From the NCBI GenBank assembly GCA_029532415.1, contig JAQOTA010000060.1, positions 992,001-1,056,000 of the forward strand: a stretch of DNA of 64,000 bases, given 5' to 3'. Source of the DNA: Marasmius tenuissimus. Its lineage: Eukaryota > Basidiomycota > Agaricomycetes > Agaricales > Marasmiaceae. The position numbers and the translations under genes are program-made. Below, piece by piece: positions 36,238 through 46,200 of this stretch (positions are counted from its first letter, which is position 1; each line of letters starts with the position of its first letter). The notes under the pieces were generated by a model. That model had not been told where the DNA came from. It saw nothing but the letters and a program-made list of their open reading frames with translations, and did not search any database.

Positions 36238-37869
36238 ATGAGCTTGAACGCGTCCGAACAAGTGTCTTTATCGCTTCCTAATGAGGTGGCGAGGTGTATT
36301 CCCTTTCGCACCACAATTACAGACTTCGACCGAAAGACCATACTGCAGACAATCGCGGAGGTAGAAAAGGAGCTGAAAGGGTGTACAGCCGAAATCAACA
36401 AGCTCAAAGCCACCATGATAGCCTTGGAAAGCAGACGGACTAGGCTGGAAAGTGCAGTCACCAGGTATCGCACATTGTTGGCCCCAATCAACCGCCTGCC
36501 GCCAGAAGTTTTGGCAGAAACATTCAAGGAATGTTGTCCATGGCCAGGGGAATATGAAGAATTGAAGCCCTCGGAAATGCCCACGCAGGTCGCGCTCTCA
36601 ATGGTTTGTGCTCATTGGAGGGAAGTTGCCGTCTCGAGTGCAGCACTTTGGTCTTACTTCTGCGTGTCTATGTCGTGGTCGATGCCAGAGGCGGCATTTC
36701 CTCGGCTTCTACAGATGGTCCAAATGTTCGTTTCCCGTTCCAAACAACACCCATTATCGATCTATCTCTCGTGCACGAGTGAGAGGTTCTGTCCAGAAAT
36801 CGTCGAACTTTTGGTCCAAAACAGTCATCGTTGGTATGATGTTGAACTCGAATTATCGGCCCAGAACTCAAGGAAGCCTGTGTTTCGGAAGCTTCTCGGC
36901 CAGCTTCCGTCTCTGGAGAAGCTTAACCTGTTTTGCAGCGCCGCAGGTTCACTCTCAGACGAGTTCATGGATGTTTTCAGCCACGCCCCATCCCTCCGTT
37001 CCCTCGAGCTCAATTCATCGGCCGTTTCAGAGAGGTTGCTTTTCCCCGTACACCAAATCAAAGCCATTACATTTAGCCAATGTTGGTTTGGGCGAATGTA
37101 CCCTGTTCTTCCACTATTCCATGATGCGGATCGTGTCGTCTTCAATGAGCTGGCTGTCGATGGAACTGGGCCTCCTCGTTCCAGAACAGTGTTAAACGCT
37201 CGACACCTCTCTGTCGTGATGGACGAGAAGGAGGGAATCGCCCCCATTTTCGACATTTGCACCGTCCCCAGGTTGGAGAGTCTCGAAGTCATCAACCGGG
37301 ACGTAGCAAGAGATTGGGATGTGCCCTGGGATGTCGCGCCCCTCAGAGAATGTATACTCCGGTCGTCTTGTTCGTTGACTTCTCTTCGCCTTGAGAAGCT
37401 ACCGATAATAGACGACCAGATGATATCTCTTCTCCAGATCACTCCATGTTTAGAGACTCTCCACATTGTGGATGCTGAACCTTACATGGAGGACGACGAC
37501 CCAGACGACCCGCACAACGTAACTGTTACCACCAATTTCCTCCGACGGCTTTCTGCACATCGTAGGGACTGGGATACGGCGATTTCTTCGTCTCCAGCGG
37601 ATCCCGTCGTTCCTCGCCTCAAGCATCTCACACTCGAGGTTCATTCCGAACCTTTAGACCAACAGGCTCTCATCGATGTTGTAACATCTCGATGGAACCC
37701 CGCCGGTGTGGATGACACTTCGGGGGATGGGTACAGCTGTCTGCGCTCAGTTGCTATTGTCGTGAAGGTGTTCCAAAACGACGAGGCATCATTTGATTCC
37801 CTCGTCACCTTGGAGTGTTTCAAGGACGCTGGTTTGGAAATCGATATCGAGGTTGTTCATTACACGTAG
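36238..37869 (+). CDS. F-box protein with N-terminal coiled coil and leucine-rich C-terminus
   Basis: A single uninterrupted frame of 543 residues, starting MSLNASEQVSLSLPNEVARC. Residues about 37-90 form a coiled coil (LQTIAEVEKELKGCTAEINK, RTRLESAVTRYRTLL). The F-box-like core is APINRLPPEVLAETFKECC with ALSMVCAHWREVAVSSAALW. The remainder has irregular leucine-rich segments (LPSLEKLNLFCSAAGSL, SLRSLELNSSAVSE, CLETLHIVDAEPY). This type is hugely expanded in mushroom-forming fungi and usually acts as a substrate adaptor of SCF ubiquitin ligases. The target is unknown. Confidence 0.88.
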   Translation: MSLNASEQVSLSLPNEVARCIPFRTTITDFDRKTILQTIAEVEKELKGCTAEINKLKATMIALESRRTRLESAVTRYRTLLAPINRLPPEVLAETFKECCPWPGEYEELKPSEMPTQVALSMVCAHWREVAVSSAALWSYFCVSMSWSMPEAAFPRLLQMVQMFVSRSKQHPLSIYLSCTSERFCPEIVELLVQNSHRWYDVELELSAQNSRKPVFRKLLGQLPSLEKLNLFCSAAGSLSDEFMDVFSHAPSLRSLELNSSAVSERLLFPVHQIKAITFSQCWFGRMYPVLPLFHDADRVVFNELAVDGTGPPRSRTVLNARHLSVVMDEKEGIAPIFDICTVPRLESLEVINRDVARDWDVPWDVAPLRECILRSSCSLTSLRLEKLPIIDDQMISLLQITPCLETLHIVDAEPYMEDDDPDDPHNVTVTTNFLRRLSAHRRDWDTAISSSPADPVVPRLKHLTLEVHSEPLDQQALIDVVTSRWNPAGVDDTSGDGYSCLRSVAIVVKVFQNDEASFDSLVTLECFKDAGLEIDIEVVHYT

Positions 37870-38486
37870 TTTTTTTGCCCCCAATGCTACGATGTCTCAT
37901 CGCAGTTCCTAAATCAATACCCAAAAATCCATGGCTCAAAGCCTCGCCGTGCTTCCTTGTGAGGAGCCTTATGGTCCGCGATACTCCTTTCACTTGCATG
38001 AAGGACCCAACTGGATTGATAAAAACACATGGCCTGACTCCCCATTCGACCTCCTAGATCCTCGAGGTTCGTAGGCCAACGTTCAACCCGAGTTCAACCT
38101 CTCAATACTTGACCTCTTGTCACCTGTCTTTGTGAGTTCGCCGAGCCACCCAGTATAGCCGCTGCCGGGTTACCGAGTAACTCGGTTACTGAGTAAGAAG
38201 CGAGATTGGTTCATTTTACTTCGAGGTATTCTTAGCGTCTTCCCACATGAAATTCTCACTCGAACTCCTTTCAACCTGAACCAGTCTACGATTAGCCTAA
38301 TAACATCCACACTTCGGATTTTTGCCAGCCCGATTGAATATGTTGGTTACTCAGCGAGTACCAGCGATGACATCAATCACGCGATTGAGGTTATCGATTT
38401 TAAGGCCGGTCAGGTCTCACCACATTCTTACTTCCTCCCACCGTCCTCTCTCTCTCTCTCCTCTCTCATCGACTTACAACCTCAGA
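37870..38486. other. Intergenic with small inverted repeat and CT tract
   Basis: No gene is seen. A 6-bp hairpin, AGTAAC-TCG-GTTACT, lies near 38190. A TCTCTCTCTCTC run near 38448-38466 directly precedes the hydrolase start and probably belongs to its promoter or leader. Confidence 0.4.
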
Positions 38487-39613
38487 ATGAGCTTCTGCAA
38501 AGACTGCGTTAAGGGTCAGTGCACTCAGTCAGGATCTGTGCTTGCTTAACTGACTCGACCGCCAGGTGCTATCCACGAGGGTACTCCCAAAGGTGCTTGG
38601 CGATTGTCGTGAAAACTCTGTTCTGGATATTCTAACGCTGTAATGAAGGCAAGGTCGAGAAGATCGGCGGCGTTGACACATACGTCGCGACACCGTCAGT
38701 GGACTACCCAAAGGATAAAGTCCTTCTTTTCTTGCCGGACGTCTTCGGTATGCAACTCGTCAATGCCCAGGTAAGGCTTTGTTTACCTTGTGGCTTTGTT
38801 CGCAATACTCATGAACACTGGCTCCAGCTCCTTGCGGACAGCTTTGCAGAGAACGGGTTCCGAGTGAGTCTCTTTTGCTCTGTCGATTATTCATCGATTC
38901 TCATCTTTCGATAGACTGTAATTCCGGACTACCTGAACGGTGACCCTATTCCGGCGGATGCTCTCCTCGGTGTATGTGACACTTTAATCTGAGGAATTAC
39001 GGAAAGAAGCTCATTCAGAATAATTTAGCAAAATTTCGATATCATGAAGTGGTTCCCTAACCACGGTGCCGACAAGACGCGCCCTACCCTGAACAAGGTT
39101 ATCGACGCGTTGAAAGCGGAGGGAGTGACCGCGTTTGGTGCGACGGGTTACTGCTTCGGTGGTGCGTTTTCCACCCAATTTCCAATGCTTCCCCTCTTGA
39201 ATTTGAACTCTAGGTCGCTATGTATTCGACCTTGCTTTCGAGAACATCATCAAGGTCGCAACAACCTCCCATCCCTCCCTCTTGCAGGTCCCTGCTGATC
39301 TTGAGGTACGCAAATCCGTGTGAAGGTGGTGATGTCATTCAAGTAATTGACCCATGACGTACAGAAATACGTCTCGAGCTCGAAGGCGCCCATTCTCATC
39401 AACAGCTGCACGACCGACGAACAGTTCCCACCTGCTTCGCAAGCCAAGGCTGATGAAGTCTTCAAGGGCTTTGCTCCGGGCTACAAGCGCGAATACTTCG
39501 ATGGCTGCAGCCACGGGTTCGCTGTCCGGGGTGATCTGAGCGACCCCAAGGTGAAAGCCGGAAAGGAGGGTGCATTCAAGGCCTCCGTTGAGTGGCTAAT
39601 CAAGTATCTGTAA
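38487..39613 (+). CDS. Dienelactone hydrolase family protein
   Basis: Eight or so short exons; the first encodes [10 protein letters not shown] and the second, 27 nt, encodes AIHEGTPKG. They continue [70 protein letters not shown] and [20 protein letters not shown]. The alpha/beta-hydrolase triad of this family is present: nucleophile Cys in [14 protein letters not shown], Asp in [10 protein letters not shown] and His in [16 protein letters not shown]. The end is VEWLIKYL. Fungal members are cytosolic and often of unknown substrate; dienelactone cleavage in aromatic breakdown is only one possibility. Confidence 0.9.
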
Positions 39614-39773
39614 TTAGCTTAGGACGAAGACAACGACAAGTGTCCAAGAAATAATGTATGTATAATTAAGTTCATCCTACTGTGCTACAGACGTGCAGCT
39701 TCCTCTCGCTGGTGAATCGGTGACAAGCCGCAACTGTCGTCCAACTTAGTTTCTCTAAAGCACAGCATTTCCA

Positions 39774-40970
39774 CTAGTTTTTTCTGTCCAACATGAAAAC
39801 TTCCGACACTTTACTGATGAGTTCGTCAAGACCTCCCAGCTCCTTCCCTTCGATATGACCCATCAACTTTCTCGTGAAAGACGTGGTGATGTGTGTCACT
39901 CTGGCCCCATCGATAGTCCCGACAAATTCCGCTGGGGTTCCGTTTCGTCCACCCAGTAGGTCCACCCACAATGGGATGTCACTATAGTCCAAGTGACGGG
40001 TCCCGTTCAACTGCAGGTCTCTCAACCACGCACTTTGTGCGTTGTTAAAGTAAGACCAGGTTGAATCCCCAGTCGGTCCTCCGGTTACATTCCCCTCAAA
40101 ATGCTCCGCGCTCGCCAACTGCAAAAAAGGACGAGCAAGATCCGGAGCAGGTGTGCTCGTGTCTAGCTCGAGTTTCTCATCCAGGAACTGGAACATCAAG
40201 CCGTCTATATTGGCGCCTGCCTTGAAGAGGGACGCGTAGCTCTCGTTGGAAGCCATACAACCCGCCGATGATGCTCCACCGATACTATGTCCAAAGATCC
40301 CGAAATGTGTGGTGTTAATAGGAGCGCCGAGGGAACGAACGAGATCCGGGAGGAATGGATCGCTCATAACCGCAGCAACATCTGACAGGCGGAAGTCGTA
40401 AATTTGAATTGCCTCTTCTACAGTGCTTGGATAGTTGTGCCAGTCGGGTACTCCGTATATTTCTTCACCGCTGGGAAGTTGGATGTAAGGCGCTTCTCCT
40501 GGATGGTCGATTCCGACCACGGTGTATCCATGTGAAGCGAGGTCGGATTGGTATGCGGTATATGCGGCGGTGGGGAGTCCTGCGCCGGGGAGAAAGATGA
40601 TGGTGGGATATGGAGACGTGCCATTCCCGAACTCTGGACTGGTCCCCAAGAGAGTGGGAGCCTCTAGCTGGAGTTTTGTGGTGAGGGATGACATCGAGCC
40701 GTTTGAGAAGCCCATGTATTCGTTGAACATGCTGGCGCTAATGGGAGGGAGGTATGGGATCGTGACATTCGGGATTTGACGCGTAGGGTAGTATATGGTT
40801 AGGAGAAGGACGTTTCCTGGTTTGGTGGGATCGTTCGGGGTGGTGTGATTGAAGGCGTGCTGTGTGTAGCCAACATGGTAGGGTCCTGTGGGCTCCCAGA
40901 GGGAGATGGCATGTCCGAAGCCAGGGAGCAGCGCGAACGCGAGGGATAGGAGGGTATTACGGGGTCGCAT
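39774..40970 (-). CDS. Secreted PAF-acetylhydrolase-like esterase
   Basis: A single frame of 398 residues. It opens with a signal peptide, NTLLSLAFALLPGFGHA. Alpha/beta-hydrolase features follow: PYPTIIFLPGAGLPTAAYTA (oxyanion region), HGYTVVGIDHPGEAPYIQ, and the nucleophile elbow FGIFGHSIGGASSAG with Ser in GHSIGG. The acid is probably in AGANIDGLM. Many NxS/T sites (NGTS, NVTG, NGTR, NHTT) suggest N-glycosylation. The layout is that of the platelet-activating-factor acetylhydrolase family (PF03403-type). The natural substrate in fungi is not known. Confidence 0.88.
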   Translation of the reverse strand: MRPRNTLLSLAFALLPGFGHAISLWEPTGPYHVGYTQHAFNHTTPNDPTKPGNVLLLTIYYPTRQIPNVTIPYLPPISASMFNEYMGFSNGSMSSLTTKLQLEAPTLLGTSPEFGNGTSPYPTIIFLPGAGLPTAAYTAYQSDLASHGYTVVGIDHPGEAPYIQLPSGEEIYGVPDWHNYPSTVEEAIQIYDFRLSDVAAVMSDPFLPDLVRSLGAPINTTHFGIFGHSIGGASSAGCMASNESYASLFKAGANIDGLMFQFLDEKLELDTSTPAPDLARPFLQLASAEHFEGNVTGGPTGDSTWSYFNNAQSAWLRDLQLNGTRHLDYSDIPLWVDLLGGRNGTPAEFVGTIDGARVTHITTSFTRKLMGHIEGKELGGLDELISKVSEVFMLDRKN

Positions 40971-41713
40971 CGTTCGGCTTCATCTTCTCCATCCGCCTCT
41001 TTATAAGTAACGCGTCGGAGAAATTGAAACCCTGTGACAAGTTAATTGAAAGGTATCTTCACGGCATTCTCGGTGGCGAGCAGACTTTTATTGTTCGAGA
41101 TTTGTTTCGAGATCAAAGGACTGTCATGATCAATGTTCCGCCTTGAAATGACTCCAAGTAAAATGGCAGGGTCGCAGTCTCGACGGAAGTACCGTCCCGG
41201 GGTCTAGCAATCACAGAGCTCTTAGAACCTTTCAAAAAACGCTCGTCCACATCGACCCTTCAAAGTCGGAGACTGCGATTCTTCATGAGCCAGTTCGGGA
41301 TGATGGAAAGGCAGAAAGCTTTCGCATCCCTGACGACACTGACGGATTGAGTACTGAAAATACATGTCTCGCCTAATTGAGAGCATTACGAAGATTCAAT
41401 AACCAATCATGCTCACGAAACATAGTGAACGACCTACAGGTCGATGCTATTTGCCCCCGAGAAGATACTTGAAGGTGATTTTCACAATGGTGTGGCTGCT
41501 TCGGTATCCTGTAGTTCCTAATAGGAACCACCACAGGTAACGGATGGAAGTAAGATGGCTCTAAACGGAGATATTCATTCGTTCCTATCTGATTCGGTGA
41601 CTGGGTCCCCGATGGTCTTGCCTGAAGTGATCGCGTCCCGACTTCAAGTACGTTCTCGATGAGAGGTGAGTATCGTAAATCAATATTAGCGTACTTTTAT
41701 CACACATGTCCCA
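40971..41713. other. Intergenic, 0.7 kb
   Basis: It contains the esterase promoter on the left and the 3' end of OXA1 on the right; the two genes are in the same minus-strand direction. No gene is supported on either strand. Confidence 0.4.
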
Positions 41714-43124
41714 TCACTTTCTCCTAATACCTCCACTTCCGACGCCCTTCTTCCTGTTGAGCGAGTCTATTCGTTTCCTTTCCTTTTCCTGTGCTTCTAC
41801 GGCTGCCTGCCTCCATCGGTCTCTGAGACTCTCAGTGGCCCAGTTGTATGTGTTTTTGAAGGACGGTAGGCCCTGTCTCAGCGGTTTGCCGTCTGGTCCT
41901 AATTCGACGGCAGGCGGTAGGATACCGAAGTACCGTCGAACACTCGGAATACGGAGGAAATGACTTTGAACTGCAGTGAAAAGGGCAGTCGTCAAGATGG
42001 AGATGAGAAGCCCAGAGGGGAGGTCTGCCATGAGCCAGGCTATCACTGGGGCACCGGGGAAACGCATCATATTCATGATATGAGCCATTTGTGGGCGACC
42101 GCTGACGGAGATCTCTTGGCCAGTGACCTAAACGAAGTCGTGAGGAGAGGGAAGGAGAATGTCAAGGATACGGGACGTACTGAAATCTGCCAGAACATCG
42201 CAACTCCAAAGACAGCGGGCATGATACCTGTAGGATCAGCCACTGTGAGATCCGGAATCCATTGTAATCCAGAGTCCTTCAATTGCTCGACTGGCAAGTA
42301 GCACATCTTCCTGACTCCAAAGAACATTCCCATTGCTGCCGGGAGTTGAATAAGAGGACCCATCAGTCCTCCCAAAGGATTGATACCGGCCTCCCTGTAG
42401 ATCTTCTTCTGTTTCTCGGCTAGACCAGCTGCAGCTACCACGTTCTTTGACGCGTAGGCTTCTTTGAGCTCCTCGCTCAATGCCTGGACCTGCGGTGTAA
42501 TACGTGTCATCTTGGAGCCGAATCTCGTGGTGTGGATGGAGACGGGAACAAGTGCTACACGCCATAGTAGTGTACCAAGTATGATTGTATGAGCCCAAGG
42601 AAGGCCAGTCGTAGATTCGCATATTTCGAGTGTCCACCGGAATAATCCGGCAGGTGTCCATGTTAGAAGGCCGAGCGCAGCGAGGTCTGTGGCAGGCGAC
42701 AGAGTAGAGGCTGTAGAAATAGCGTCGGAGGTTGTATTAATAGCTGTGGAAACAGCAGAGTCGACAGTAGATTGAGGAAGGAGGTCAATGGCAGGGTTCG
42801 CGTCGACACCTTGGGGAAGTCCTGTACCGGGCACCGCATCTGCTGGTGTTGCTGTCGGTACAGACTCGTCTATTGTGTTTGTGGGTGTCGGGGTGTCGTG
42901 GCAGGAGTTGAAGAAGAAGATTTGGACCATGGGTTTAGAGAAAATGAGCGTGTCAAAGGTTGGGGCTCAAATGGACGTCAGAACGAGCAAGGAATATAGA
43001 CTTGAGTAGAACTCACCAATACCAAGCTCCCTCTCAGGTGAGCATTCGAGGTCCTGGTCCGAAAACTGGCCGTTCCATTGCAGGAAATCCTGGCGTTGAG
43101 CCTAAGAATCCTTGCACCCCGCAT
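41714..43124 (-). CDS. OXA1: Oxa1/YidC-type mitochondrial inner-membrane insertase, with an apparent frame break in the presequence region
   Basis: Oxa1 inserts mitochondrially and nuclear-encoded proteins into the inner membrane. Exon 1 (43017-43124) is Arg-rich: MRGARILRLNARISCNGTAS, FRTRTSNAHLRGSLVL, a good presequence. Exon 2 begins PQPLTRSFSLNPWSKSSSST in one frame, but the conserved protein is in another frame. The break falls at a run of four C (42890-42893 on the plus strand), where one base seems to be missing. The core is standard: LPWAHTIILGTLLWRVALVP, VQALSEELKEAYASKNVVAA, INPLGGLMGPLIQLPAAMGM and GIMPAVFGVAMFWQIS, then after an intron MMRFPGAPVIAWLMADLPSG. The C-terminal tail is basic and coiled, as needed for ribosome contact. 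Confidence 0.87.
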
Positions 43125-43251
43125 GAACGTGACCGTCAAAGGGAGAAAAAAATTAACGCCCACATGAGCGCCAATAATCAACCTCATTCACGGTTCTCGC
43201 GTCCCACACGGTGCTTTGTTCTCGAGGCTATTGTCTCCCACGACCATCGTT
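43125..43251. promoter_or_regulatory. Short divergent promoter OXA1 / DNMT1-like gene
   Basis: Only 127 bp separate the two start codons, so the two genes must share one promoter region. No specific element is recognised. Confidence 0.5.
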
Positions 43252-46200
43252 ATGTCCAGAGTCAAACGACCGACAGCTTTGGAACTTTCTTTTGGTGAAA
43301 CACGACCCAAGACTCCTCCACCGTCTGGCCCTTCGACGAGCATTCCTCAGAAGAGAAAGCGTGAGCTAGTACGTCGTCCGTATATCTTTCCTGTCTGTGT
43401 TGCATTCGGAGCTCATTGCACTCGTCTGCAGTCGCCATTGAGAAAGAGACCACCTCCAGATGGTAAATTGCTTAAAAATTCGTGATTACATGACGATTCT
43501 TAGTCTCCCGATTGGGGTCCATCTAGTTGACCGCTGTGGACCTCCCTCGCACGATATATACAATGAACAAGAGCTAGAGGTTTACGGTGAAGATCCGGGA
43601 GCAAGGGGCGAAGACGAAGACCGTAACAAACCTGTACGGTCGCTGAACGACTTTGCTCTGTACGACAGGGCGCACCAAAATGAATACATGTTTATCTCGG
43701 CACTAGACGTGGACAAAAGTGGCCGTCGATTTGCCCTTAGTGGTCTTGTTGCACCATTCTCCGAACCAGAGGATGCAGCTCTCGAAGAAGATCAGACCGA
43801 CGCCCCAGAGCAATACCTTGTGCTAGAGAACGACGACATAATAGCGTATGATCTGGATATGAGTTCCCGCGACGGGTGTGTGCAGAGTGCTCTCTTCCTT
43901 CCTTCCGGCTGATTATCTTCCGAAGTCCAACCTATATTGAAACCGAGACTGCGTGGTACCTATTGCAGACACCCTCTAAAAGTTATCAGCCGTTTTGGCG
44001 CCATTTCCTCCTACCTCGCCGGATTGCCCAAATATGCATCGCCGAAGCTATTGAGAATCCACGGCTGACTACTGAACGGTTTCTCAGGAAGTTTCTGGAA
44101 TTGCCGGACCCCTTTGGACGAGATTTTGAGAAAGACGACCTCGATTATGAAGATGTTGTAAGTGTATACCCCTGTTTTATCTGTTCTCATCTCATCGTCT
44201 CCGTAGATCCAGGAACTTCACCATGCCATTCAAGAACTTCCGAATGCTCAGAGAGTTCGCAGTGTACCATTCATCCGTGAACTACTCGCAAAGACAACAC
44301 CTCCACGCGCCCGCGTCCGTAACAGGAAGGCTAATCCACTACCGGAGAAGTTTATGGCTATGTTCCGAAATCCTGATACGGCTCTCCTACGGGCAGAGAA
44401 CCAGCAACCTACTAATGTCACGCCTCGGATTGGCGAGCTGGCCAAAGGCCTCGTACCGGAAAGTATCCATATTCTGGGAGCCAAGCCCAAAGACGGTGCG
44501 CCTACCAGAAAGCAAACTCAGGACGCGAGGAACCGACTCAAAGACCTGGCCGCTCGCGCTCGACGTATCACCCACGGTCCATCAAATCCTGCTATTGACC
44601 ATCGAAAAGAGGATCGGGTGACCAGGAATTCGGACTACACGAAGAAAGTCACTATCGATAGGAAAGAATATGAGGTAGGTTAGCGATGATTGCCTTTGTG
44701 ACTTGCCTCCTTCTCTTACAACTTCTTCCAGATCGGAGATGTTGTATTGATGGCTACTGGCTTTGATCAGGAGGAAAACAAGGACCCAATTGACCTGCCG
44801 CACCCCGAAGACCAGGCACTACGCGACAAACATATCTCAGATTATTTTTGGTCTGTCATGCTCCCGGCACTTATAATTCCTTTACTTAAGATATGCTGGG
44901 ATACAGGTTCGCGAAGATTGTTAACATTAACTACAACACGAAGCAGGCGCATGTACAGTGGTACAATCATAGCACCCGGACGGTCATGGGGGACCGTGGT
45001 GACAAGCAGGAGCTCTTCCTACTTGATCATTGCGACAACATTCAGTTGGGTGTAATTGTCGAAAAAGTTGTCGTCCACCACGTTGACGCTGGAGATAATG
45101 AAGACCATCAGACTCCCTTCGGAGAGTTCTTCTGCAAGTGAGAAATTCATTGTGCCTCGATACACGTTACTAACTGTGATCACCAGAATGATGTACAATC
45201 GTTCGACGGCGCAATTCACGTCGTTTACCACCTACCCAGAAAATCCAGGACTATCCAACCGATACTGCTCGGTCTGTGCCTTGAAGGCGGAAAGGGACAG
45301 CCCATATTCGGTTATCGTCGAGAATCATGTCCATGTTGGATTTTCCTTTCGCGACCAGGAAGTTCGCCTCTTTGACTTCATCTTATACCATAATGGCGAT
45401 GCTAAAGGAGACACGAAAACGCCCGAACCTGGCCATATCGGCCAAATTTACGAGGTTAATAGCCCCCATGGAGCGTCGGAAGGATTCGTCAAGGTGAAAC
45501 GAGTGGGGCGAATAGGTGATTTGGAAGATGTGCTTCCTCTCGGCGAACTTGCAGACGAGGTAAGGCTTTGTGTCCTCCGAGGCAACGGACAGAGTTTGCA
45601 ACTGACCTTTTTCTGCCAGCGCCATGTCTTCATGACGAAGGACGTAGAGAAAGTATCAGTGCAAAGTATCATCCGAACCGTCTACGTCTTTCACCCCGAA
45701 TCGATACCCAAACACCGCCAGCTCAACCTGGACGGATGGATTGATCTTTCACCAGACCATTTCTACGTTCGATACCGGTTCCCAACTCTGAACGTCACGT
45801 CCTGGAACTCAAAAGAGGACCTACAGCCACGGCAGGTTCTCGTCTGTGAGGAGTCTGTGCAGAAAAAGCTTCAGTGGATGAAAGATCTCGCGACGTACAA
45901 CGCGGAGAGGAAACTCAAGGCAATCGATCTCTTTGGGGGTGCAGGAGCGTTTGGCGTGGGCATGGCAGCTGCTCACAAATCATTCGAGGTGAACTACGCG
46001 ATCGAGTTAACACCCAGCGCTGCTAAGACCTATAGGTAAGTGTGCCCTCCGATACGTTTCGCGATAGTGACCGGAACACGCGAATAGGAAAAATTCATCA
46101 GGGACTCAAGTCTGCAATCAATGTGTCAACGTGGTTTTGCGCTACATTGTTAAGAAGGACGCCGGTCACGACGTCGACTTGCCTAAACAGCTGTTCGACG

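Noticed and set aside
38180..38210. Short inverted repeat AGTAAC-TCG-GTTACT
   Set aside because: A 6-bp stem is expected by chance in a window of this size; noted only in the intergenic entry.
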